From positions 953,037 to 1,017,036 of the forward strand of contig VXVC01000004.1 of NCBI GenBank assembly GCA_009836625.1: a stretch of DNA of 64,000 bases, written 5' to 3'. Every line of letters starts with the position of its first letter. Within the stretch, counting starts at the first letter, position 1. Of this stretch, positions 56,974 to 64,000 are shown one piece after another. Origin of the DNA: Holophagales bacterium. Its GTDB lineage: Bacteria; Acidobacteriota; Thermoanaerobaculia; Multivoradales; Multivoraceae. The notes below the pieces were generated by a model. It was given only the letters and a program-made list of their open reading frames with translations. It had not been told where the DNA came from and searched no databases. Made by a program: the position numbers and the translations under genes.

Positions 56974-59900
56974 CTAGAGCAACACCAGGCGGCCCGAAGC
57001 CGGCGTGCCGGTCAACTGCTCCAGCGCGTAGCAGTACCAGCGGACCTGCCGGCGGTAGCGCTCGCCGCGGGTGACGCCGCTGTCGCGGGAAGCACCGGCG
57101 GGCGTGCCGAGATCGCCGAGATCCGTCTTCCAGTCGACGACGATCCACCCGCCGTCGTCGTCGAGGTAGGCGAGGTCGATCGCACCCTCGACGATCCGGT
57201 GCTCCGCCTCGCCGTCCAGGGGCAGGAGGAAAGGTGTCTCGCGCAGCACTCGTTGCGACGTCCGGGCCGCTTCAGCAGCCGGGCTGGCAAGCGCCGCCGT
57301 CACCACGGCCGCCGACGCCGTCACCTCGGCGGCCGTCGAGCCGATCAGAGCACCGTGAAGCCGCGCCAGCTCACCGATCCGGCTCGCTTCCCCGGACAGC
57401 GAGGCGTCGCGCAGCACCGTGTGGACGAGGCTGCCGAAGCGTTTCCCGCCGGGCCGACGGCCTGACCGAGCCAGTTCTTCGATTGCAACGTCGACGGACT
57501 TTCCCGGCGGCTCGCACTCCAGCTCGGTGACTGCTACGGGCGACACGCTCGGCTCCGAGCTCCGGGCGACCAGCTCCTCGCCATGGCGCCGCCAGCGCTC
57601 GAACCGTTCGCGGTTCGCGTCGTCGCCAGCCTCGACCAGCAGATCCTCGCCGAGCAGGCCGTAGCTCGCCGGCGGCTCTTCGTCGAGCAGCTCAGCGTCC
57701 CACCAGACGACGTCGTGGCCCGTGTCACCGCCCTCGCCCGCGACGCCCGGGAAACTGTGGCGGCCCGGCCGGACCGACATCTCGGGCTGATTCTCGTAGT
57801 CGTGCGGACGCCTGGCGACAGTGCGCTCGCCGAACGCCGGGCAGCCCTCCGCCGGCTCGGACTGCCGCCACTGCCCCGCCGGCGGGTAGACCGCCTCGTT
57901 CAGGCACTGGACCCAGCCCTTCCGCTGTGCATCGCCCACCGCCGGGACGACCAGCAGGTCGCGGGCACGAGTCGCCGCCACGTAGGCAACCCGCACGCCC
58001 TCCGCCTCCTCTCGCCGGTCCTCGATCTCCTTCGCGTCCAGCAACTCCTGAGGCGACAGGCCGAGGAGCCTCATCGCGCACAAGCCGTCCTCCGGGCGCA
58101 CGGTCCGTTCGGCGCCGCGGGACAGGCCGGCCGTCATGTCGGCGAGGATGACGACCGGGAACTCCAGCCCCTTCGCCGTGTGGACCGTCATGATCCGCAC
58201 ACCCTCCGCGTCCTCCTCGACCACCGGCGCCTGGGTGCTCGCCGGGCGTTCGGCCTCCTCGTCCAACTGCTCGACGAAACCGCGGAAGGAGCGGCCCCCC
58301 GCGAGCTCGTAGCGGCGGGCGAGATCGCACACCCGCTGCGCGTTGCCCAGCACCTGGTTGCCGGCGGGCCGGAGCGCCATCGATGCCTGTGCCCGGGGCC
58401 TGGCCAGCACCTCCTGCACGGTGCGCACGATCGGCCGATAGTTCCGCCGGCGATGGAGTTCGGCGAGGAAATCCAGCACCTCGACCAGCGAGCGGAACTC
58501 CTCGGGCGGCTCGCCGTCCTCGCGCGCTCTCCGCGGGCCCCGAAACGGGTGCCAGGTGCCGTGACGGGCCTTGAAGAGCAGCAGCAGCTCGTCGTCGAAC
58601 GCGAACAGGCCGCCACGCAGCGTCGCGTAGACCGAGAGATCGTCGTCCGGCCATTCCACCGCCTTGAGCGCCGACCGCAGCGCCTCCACCTCTTCCCGCT
58701 CGTGGAAGGAGCGGGCGCCGAGCAGGAGATGGGGAATGCCCACGGCCTCCAGTCCCCGAACGTACTCGCGGGAGGTGTCCCTGTTCCAGCTCAGGAACCG
58801 GCGGAAGAGGAGGCAGACGTCCCGCGGCCGGATCCGCGACCGCATGCGATGTCCGGGCCGATCCGGGTCCGGAACCTCGACCTCGAAGTTGCTGTCTTCA
58901 ATCAGCCAGCGCACGAACTCGACCGTGGCGTAGGGCTGGCACGCCTCGATCTCTCGATTGCTCAGGTTGCGGGAACCGTACGGTCTGGGCGGCGGCAACG
59001 CGATCACTCCGGGCTGGCCGGGGATCGGTTCGCGGTGCTCGCCAAGGGCGATGTAGTCCGCGCTGCCGGCGTCATGGTCGCCCGTCATCAACGGCTCGAA
59101 GGCCATGTTCACGACCCGCTGGATCGGCGCGACCGACCGGAAGCTGGTCGTCAGGTGGAGGACCTCGACGCCGCGGTCGGCGAGCATCTCCTTGACATCG
59201 TGGTAGAGCACGACGTCGGCGCGGCGAAAGCGGTAGATCGACTGTTTCGGATCGCCGACGACGAAGAGCTTGCCCGCCGCCGGCCGCACCTCCGTCCAGT
59301 CGTCCTGTTCGGGGCTGTCGGCGGCCAAGAGGAGCAGAATCTCGGCCTGAAGCGGATCCGTATCCTGAAACTCATCGATGAACAGGTGGCTGTAGCGCTG
59401 TTGCAGGTGGGCGCGAACCGTGCGGTCCGAACGCAGCAGGTCCCGGGCCTTGATCAGGAGGTCGTGGAAGTCAAGCTTGCCGAGAGAGTTCTTCGCCTCC
59501 TCGTAGCGCTCGACCGCGCCGGCCAACTCGTCGCGGAGCAGCGCCGCGAGATCCGCGTCGGCCACCTCCACGAACTCCTCCAGCCGCTCCGCCAGCCGCT
59601 TCCAGAGTTCCCATACCTGGTCTCGCGCGACGCCCTCCGCGAAACCCCCGCGCCCCTTGCGAGGCGCGCCGTAGCCGCTCAGACGACGCTGCAGCTCGAC
59701 GAGCCGCGCCTCCAGTTGATCCCGAACCGCCTCGCCGCCTTCCGCCTCCGCACCGCTGCCGTTCGGGCCCGAGACGCCCAGCTCCCGCGCGCGGGCGATC
59801 CAGGCCGCCAGCTCGACGACCCGGTCGAGGCCCCGGCGCAGGATGTCGCCGCGTCGCCCGTGCCGCAGGAGGTCGGCAAGACGCTCCACCCGCGCCGCCA

Positions 59901-60555
59901 GGTCGACGAGCTGCTCTCCGCGATCGAAGTCCGGTCCTCGCCAGCTCGACGGGAAGTCGCGCCACTCGACCAGGCGCCAGGCGGTGTCGCGCAACCGGTC
60001 GAGGGGAGGCTGTCGCGATGACCACGGCCCCGCCGTGAGCCGCGCCAGTTCCCGCCGCAGACCGGGCGGCATGGATTCGAGCTGCTCCTCTATCCAGCTC
60101 CGGAAGGCGCGGTTGAAGAGACGCGGCGCCTCGTCCTCGGCCAGCTCGCCGAAACCCGGATCGACACCGGCTTCGACCGGCCGTTCCCGGAGGATCTCGG
60201 CGCACAGCGAGTGGATCGTCCCGATCGACGCTTCCTCCAGCCGCGAGATCGCCGCCTCCAGGTTTCGCGTGCGCCTGTCGGCGACGCCGGCGGCGCGCAG
60301 TGCAAGGAGCCGCTTGTCCAGTTCCTCGCGCAGGCGGAGCTTCAGTTCGCCCGCGGCCTTGCGCGTGAAGGTGACGGCCGCCAGCCCGTCGACCCTGCCC
60401 AGGCCCTGCTCCAGGATGGCCACGAGGCGTTCGACGAGCACGGTCGTCTTGCCGGTGCCGGCAGCCGCCTCGACCAGCTGGCTCTCATCCAGTGCCTCCC
60501 GGATCCGCCTTCTGGCGGCCTCGTCCGCGAGTGGCCGCGCGGCCTGGCCCGTCAC
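56974..60555 (-). CDS. addA: AddA-like UvrD/RecB-type helicase-nuclease
   Basis: An 1193-residue DNA-repair motor: Walker A AAAGTGKTT (30-38), AVTFTRKAAGEL, FIDEFQDTDPLQ, VVGDPKQSIYRFRRAD, LTTSFRS, and TVHTAKGLEFPVVIL with VAYVAATRARDLL, all superfamily 1 motifs. The C-terminal RecB-type nuclease has GAIDLAY (Asp1127) and VVDWKTD (Asp1141, Lys1143), then QVRWYCYAL. With AddB it would process double-strand breaks. The GTG overlaps the addB stop (GTGA). Confidence 0.92.
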   Translation of the reverse strand: MTGQAARPLADEAARRRIREALDESQLVEAAAGTGKTTVLVERLVAILEQGLGRVDGLAAVTFTRKAAGELKLRLREELDKRLLALRAAGVADRRTRNLEAAISRLEEASIGTIHSLCAEILRERPVEAGVDPGFGELAEDEAPRLFNRAFRSWIEEQLESMPPGLRRELARLTAGPWSSRQPPLDRLRDTAWRLVEWRDFPSSWRGPDFDRGEQLVDLAARVERLADLLRHGRRGDILRRGLDRVVELAAWIARARELGVSGPNGSGAEAEGGEAVRDQLEARLVELQRRLSGYGAPRKGRGGFAEGVARDQVWELWKRLAERLEEFVEVADADLAALLRDELAGAVERYEEAKNSLGKLDFHDLLIKARDLLRSDRTVRAHLQQRYSHLFIDEFQDTDPLQAEILLLLAADSPEQDDWTEVRPAAGKLFVVGDPKQSIYRFRRADVVLYHDVKEMLADRGVEVLHLTTSFRSVAPIQRVVNMAFEPLMTGDHDAGSADYIALGEHREPIPGQPGVIALPPPRPYGSRNLSNREIEACQPYATVEFVRWLIEDSNFEVEVPDPDRPGHRMRSRIRPRDVCLLFRRFLSWNRDTSREYVRGLEAVGIPHLLLGARSFHEREEVEALRSALKAVEWPDDDLSVYATLRGGLFAFDDELLLLFKARHGTWHPFRGPRRAREDGEPPEEFRSLVEVLDFLAELHRRRNYRPIVRTVQEVLARPRAQASMALRPAGNQVLGNAQRVCDLARRYELAGGRSFRGFVEQLDEEAERPASTQAPVVEEDAEGVRIMTVHTAKGLEFPVVILADMTAGLSRGAERTVRPEDGLCAMRLLGLSPQELLDAKEIEDRREEAEGVRVAYVAATRARDLLVVPAVGDAQRKGWVQCLNEAVYPPAGQWRQSEPAEGCPAFGERTVARRPHDYENQPEMSVRPGRHSFPGVAGEGGDTGHDVVWWDAELLDEEPPASYGLLGEDLLVEAGDDANRERFERWRRHGEELVARSSEPSVSPVAVTELECEPPGKSVDVAIEELARSGRRPGGKRFGSLVHTVLRDASLSGEASRIGELARLHGALIGSTAAEVTASAAVVTAALASPAAEAARTSQRVLRETPFLLPLDGEAEHRIVEGAIDLAYLDDDGGWIVVDWKTDLGDLGTPAGASRDSGVTRGERYRRQVRWYCYALEQLTGTPASGRLVLL

Positions 60556-63500
60556 GGTTCGAGCCTCAAGTCGTTGAGCGCCCCGAGGCGACTCTTTTGC
60601 TTGCGGGCGACGCGCAGATCCTCGTAGGGGCCGCAGACCGGACGGTAGTCGCAGTACCGGCACTCGTCCCTGCCGGGCGCCGCAGGCAGAAAGCCCTCCT
60701 CGAGCGCCCCGTCGACGGTGGCGAACATCTTGCCGGCTGCGTTCCGGCTTCGCTCATCGAGAGGGACCGAGACATCACGGTAGCCACCGCGCTGAGTGCA
60801 GTAGAAGAGCCGACCGGACACTACGTCGCGGCCAAGCACCGCCTCGGCTGCCAGGCTGTAGAGCACCGGCTGCAGCACCTTGCCGCCTCCGATCACGAGA
60901 GAGCTCCCAGCGTGGCGTGCGCCGCCAGTCTTGTGGTCCGTCACCCGCAGACGGCCCGCGGCGTCCGCTTCGACCAGGTCGATCGATCCCCGGAGCCGGG
61001 CAACGTCCAGCACCGGGGCGGCCTCCCGAACGCTCTGCGGATCCCGGTCGCGCGACCGTGCGAGGCCGAACCCGAGTTCGGCGTGAATCGGCGTCCAGCC
61101 GCCGCCCTCGTCCGCCACCTGGCGCAACCAACCCCGAAGATCCCCTCGAAGACCCTCGAACTCGGCCCGCCAGACGCGCTCGATCGGCGGCGCCAACTCG
61201 TCCCGGTACTCACGCTCGGCCTCCTCGACAACGACGTCGAGCACCCTGAACGCGTCGTCAAGCCGGGCGGACGTCACTGGCAGGAGTTCCGCCTCCCGGA
61301 GGGCTCCAAACAACCGGAACTGGATCTCGTGAAAGATGCCGCCGCGGGTTAGCGGATCCAACTGTTCCAGCCGCACGAGCTCGTCACGGGGCCGCAGATA
61401 GAGCACCGCCTGAAGGTAGAAACGGTAGGGGCAGGCCGCGAAGTTCTGGAGCGCCGTCGGCGAGTAGGAGCGCTCGCCGATACGGTGCCGCGACAGATAG
61501 TCCCGAGCCTCTTCACCGGCGTCGACGAGGCCGTCGACCGGGAACCACCCCTTGCGCCAGCGTCTGGCCCGGGCCCGGAGCGCCCGCGCAAGGTGCTCGT
61601 TCGAGGAGAGCAGGAACCGCGCCCGGCCGCGACGCTCGGCCGCGGACAGACCGCTTCCGAGCAGCGGCTGGAGCATCGCGAGATCGAACTCGGCCTCGTC
61701 GATCGCCTCCTCCGGGTCGGCGGGAGCCGGCCAGCCGACGACCGCCGCGCCGGCAGCCGCGGCCCGGCGACCCAGGGTGTCGAGGTCCGGCAGCCGACCT
61801 TCGGCGGCCCGCAGCAGGTCCAGGGCATAGAGCGATGGCACTCGTGCTCGCCCCTGCACGAGGTCGACCCGCGGGTAGGAGGCCACCAGCGAACGACCCG
61901 CCGCGCCGGCCGCGAGGCGGAGCAGGAGTTGCTCACGGCGCGTGCGGTCGACGTCGACCGCCAGGCGGATGCCCGCGCCACCCAGAGCGCGGCGCCGCTC
62001 GTCGAGGAGCAGGGCGTCCTCTCCGGACCGCCTCGGGAAGACTCCCTCGGCCAGGCCCGGCACGAACACGAGATCGAAGGAGCGCCCGGCAGATTCCTCC
62101 ACGCCGCCCACGAAGACGCGTCCGTAGCGGCGCTTCGGCGGCTCACGCCAGCTGAACCTGAGGCGCTCCGCGAGTACCCGCTCGACCTCGGCGAGGCCGA
62201 CCTCGTCGACCTCCGAGAGCGGCCGTAGCTCCGCCAGGACTTCGAGCACGGACTGCGGGCGCCGCAGCGACATCGTCGCCAGCCGACCGAGTCGGTCAAG
62301 CCATACGCCCCAGTCGGCACTCTCCGGCAGACCCTCCAGGAATTCCACCAGGGGCAGTGCGAAGCTCCGGAGCGTGCCGAGGCGCGCGATCTGGCGCTCG
62401 AGGTAGCCCCGGCGGCCCTCGTTCTCGTCCTCGACTTCGCGCAGTTGCAGCCGGAACTCGGCGTCGAGGCCCTCGAGACGAGTGCGCCAGCGCTCGGCGT
62501 GGCCGACCACGGCCGCGTCCACCAGCAACCGCTCCCACTGCGCGGGGGCGCGGAGCGCACCGGCGGGCGTCGCGTCTTCTTCGGATTCGCCGGCATCCTC
62601 CGCGTCGGCAGCCGTTGACTCCGGGTTCGTCGCCTCCGGCGACTTCAGCACTAGCTGATCCCCGGCCGGTTCCACCCAGGGCACCTCCTCGACCTTCGGC
62701 GGCGCACCGTCTTCTGCCGGCTCCGGCGTCTGACCCAGCGACAGGTACTCGGCGAACCGGCTCGCTGAGAGACGTTCACCGGCACAGGCGAGCAGGGCCA
62801 GGAAGGCGCGGCCGGCAGGGTTGGGGCGAAGCGAACCCCGCGTGATGTAGGTGGGAATCCGGGCGCGACCGAGGGCGTCCTCCACCAGGGGCAGGTAGGC
62901 CGTGGGCTGGCGCACGAGGATGGCGATGCGGTCGAAAGCCAGGCCGCCGGCCGCGGCGCGGCGGATGCGCCGCGCGATCTCGACGCACTCCTGGCCCTCC
63001 CCAGCGGCCGAGAAGAGGTCGACGGACGGCGGCGTCTCCTCTGCTGAAGCCGTCCCCTCCGCGTCCACGCCCGTCTCGAAGACGAGGCGTTGGACGCGGC
63101 CGAGCGAGGTCCGCGCCTCGCCGTCCGCATCCTGATCGACGTTCGTTGCGGCCTCCGCGCCGAACACCGAAGTCAGCCACTCCAGCGACTCGTCGTCGCC
63201 CGCGGCGACGGTCGCCACGACCTCCCGGCTGCGCGCGGCAAGAGCCCCCAGCACGTCGGCCTGGGAGCGGCTGCGCACGGAGAGGTCGAGCCAGATCGAG
63301 CGCGGCGGCACGATGGCCCGCCCCTTGGCGACCGCCTCCGCGGCGAGCCGGAGGACGGCGGACCGGTCGGCCAGCGCGAACCGCTCCATCTCGCACGTGA
63401 AGCGCTCGAGGAGGCGGCCCAGGTCGCGCGTGCCATCGTCATCCATGAGCGCCGGAGCGGGAACGCCCGCCGCCCGCAGCTCGCCGAGCGTCGCCGCCAG

Positions 63501-63875
63501 CGAACGGGCGAATCCGGGCATGGCGGCAACCGGCGACAGGCGCTCCAGTTCACCGTCCGCTGCCGCAAGACGCGCGGCGCGGGCCGCGATGGCCTCGGTT
63601 CCGAGCGGCGTGATGGGGCGCAGACCGCGCGCGGCCAGGTCGAGCGCGGCGGCCTCGCGCGCCCATTGCTGGAAGGACATCGCGTGAACCCCAAGCAGCC
63701 CGCCGCCGGTCCCCGTCAGACCTCGCAACAGATCGTCCGCGGCGCCACGGGAAGCCGCGAGCAGCAGGACCTCGTCGCCCGTCTCCAGACACTCGCGGAG
63801 CCTCCTTCCGGCCTCCGCCAACCGCGCCCGGGCGGAGGTCGAAACCAGGATCGACGCCGGTGGCAGGTCGGTCAC
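60552..63875 (-). CDS. addB: AddB-like Fe-S PD-(D/E)xK nuclease subunit
   Basis: An 1107-residue partner of AddA. The C-terminal nuclease has His849, Asp966 in GSIDLVE and Asp980-His-Lys982 in TDHKTGG. Four cysteines, Cys815 (ACPYRFYL) and Cys1072, Cys1075 and Cys1081 (CRYCDYRPVC), form the iron-sulfur staple typical of AddB. The helicase-like N-terminal region lacks a Walker A: the expected place reads LLLAASRGAADDLL. An acidic linker rich in Glu and Ala (about 395-440) is a likely flexible insertion. The GTG start overlaps the stop of the PQQ-like gene. Confidence 0.9.
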   Translation of the reverse strand: MTDLPPASILVSTSARARLAEAGRRLRECLETGDEVLLLAASRGAADDLLRGLTGTGGGLLGVHAMSFQQWAREAAALDLAARGLRPITPLGTEAIAARAARLAAADGELERLSPVAAMPGFARSLAATLGELRAAGVPAPALMDDDGTRDLGRLLERFTCEMERFALADRSAVLRLAAEAVAKGRAIVPPRSIWLDLSVRSRSQADVLGALAARSREVVATVAAGDDESLEWLTSVFGAEAATNVDQDADGEARTSLGRVQRLVFETGVDAEGTASAEETPPSVDLFSAAGEGQECVEIARRIRRAAAGGLAFDRIAILVRQPTAYLPLVEDALGRARIPTYITRGSLRPNPAGRAFLALLACAGERLSASRFAEYLSLGQTPEPAEDGAPPKVEEVPWVEPAGDQLVLKSPEATNPESTAADAEDAGESEEDATPAGALRAPAQWERLLVDAAVVGHAERWRTRLEGLDAEFRLQLREVEDENEGRRGYLERQIARLGTLRSFALPLVEFLEGLPESADWGVWLDRLGRLATMSLRRPQSVLEVLAELRPLSEVDEVGLAEVERVLAERLRFSWREPPKRRYGRVFVGGVEESAGRSFDLVFVPGLAEGVFPRRSGEDALLLDERRRALGGAGIRLAVDVDRTRREQLLLRLAAGAAGRSLVASYPRVDLVQGRARVPSLYALDLLRAAEGRLPDLDTLGRRAAAAGAAVVGWPAPADPEEAIDEAEFDLAMLQPLLGSGLSAAERRGRARFLLSSNEHLARALRARARRWRKGWFPVDGLVDAGEEARDYLSRHRIGERSYSPTALQNFAACPYRFYLQAVLYLRPRDELVRLEQLDPLTRGGIFHEIQFRLFGALREAELLPVTSARLDDAFRVLDVVVEEAEREYRDELAPPIERVWRAEFEGLRGDLRGWLRQVADEGGGWTPIHAELGFGLARSRDRDPQSVREAAPVLDVARLRGSIDLVEADAAGRLRVTDHKTGGARHAGSSLVIGGGKVLQPVLYSLAAEAVLGRDVVSGRLFYCTQRGGYRDVSVPLDERSRNAAGKMFATVDGALEEGFLPAAPGRDECRYCDYRPVCGPYEDLRVARKQKSRLGALNDLRLEP

Positions 63876-64000
63876 GGGACCGGCGGCGGGATGAGTTCCA
63901 GCGCGGCCAGCCGGCTTCGGCCTCGCACGTAGAGCATGCCTTGAGCGAGCACCGGAGCCGCCCAGGCCGGATAGCGGAGCAAGTCGACGGTGCGGCCGTC
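63872..64000 (-). CDS. PQQ-like beta-propeller protein, C-terminal fragment
   Basis: The last 42 codons of a gene that continues past the right edge. The readable peptide includes LLRYPAWAAPVLAQGMLYVRG and ends ALELIPPPVP, the common last blade of PQQ-like propellers. Its stop overlaps the addB GTG (GTGA). With the genes at 1154 and 35230 it is the third of this type in the window. Confidence 0.7.
   Translation of the reverse strand, partial: DGRTVDLLRYPAWAAPVLAQGMLYVRGRSRLAALELIPPPVP

Overview
The window is a compact, GC-rich (about two-thirds G+C by eye) bacterial chromosome segment with roughly 57 protein genes, one tRNA and very little intergenic DNA. A didermic, LPS-making bacterium is indicated by lpxD-fabZ-lpxA, bamA, skp, lolCD and lgt. 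Acidobacteriota is the most likely phylum. The evidence for that is a protein of the VWFA-related acidobacterial type (13410-15182), three secreted PQQ-like beta-propeller proteins, a sialidase-like protein, and ClpC alongside Gram-negative envelope genes. This assignment is inference, because no rRNA or other marker settles it.

Layout, left to right. 1-4055: a sialidase-like secreted protein (cut by the window edge), a PQQ-like propeller and glnA with a clear intrinsic terminator. 4364-13347: a long minus-strand block with a fused YbeY-Era protein, the HD-type phosphodiesterase PgpH, PhoH, 3-hydroxyacyl-CoA dehydrogenase, TsaE, the NAD(P)HX repair enzyme Nnr, a DUF2064 glycosyltransferase-like protein and two small membrane proteins. 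13410-22541: the VWFA protein, ThiD, Lgt, a divergent DHH phosphoesterase, GuaA, GpsA, PlsY and CinA. 22584-26066: a defence/toxin islet, vapBC with its own operator-like inverted repeat plus an McrBC-type restriction pair whose McrB has an unrecognised N-terminal half. 26232-32725: DeoA, a TPR membrane protein, TatA, tRNA-Arg(CCT), then Apt, Pcm, SurE, MtnP and a Gfo/Idh-type oxidoreductase. 32742-44013: an envelope block (lpxA, fabZ, lpxD, skp, bamA, clpC, lolD, lolC), interrupted by an opposite-strand PQQ-like gene. 44026-64000: Hpt divergent from purine nucleoside phosphorylase, LysS, a HAD-like protein, an unknown protein, RibE, RibD, FtsY, AroB, AspS, HisS, an AI-2E-type transporter, an AddAB-like helicase-nuclease pair and the end of another PQQ-like gene.

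How the genes fit together. MtnP (adenine from methylthioadenosine) with Apt, and purine nucleoside phosphorylase with Hpt, form two base-salvage pairs. lpxD-fabZ-lpxA make the acylated lipid A precursor; an adjacent GnnA-like oxidoreductase raises the possibility of an amide-linked lipid A. BamA, Skp, Lgt and LolCD insert and sort outer-membrane proteins and lipoproteins. PhoH, PgpH, YbeY and Era form the usual ribosome-maturation and nucleotide-signalling neighbourhood, here with YbeY and Era in one chain.

The most interesting signals are: the YbeY-Era fusion; the McrB with an unassigned N-terminal domain beside vapBC; a radical-SAM-like protein that seems to have lost its cluster cysteines; and TANNNT -10-like hexamers placed 6-9 bases before the start codons of several transcription-unit-leading genes, which suggests leaderless mRNAs. 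About eighteen neighbouring gene pairs overlap by exactly four bases, often with GTG or TTG starts. I found no rRNA, CRISPR array, prophage, transposase or riboswitch that I could support.
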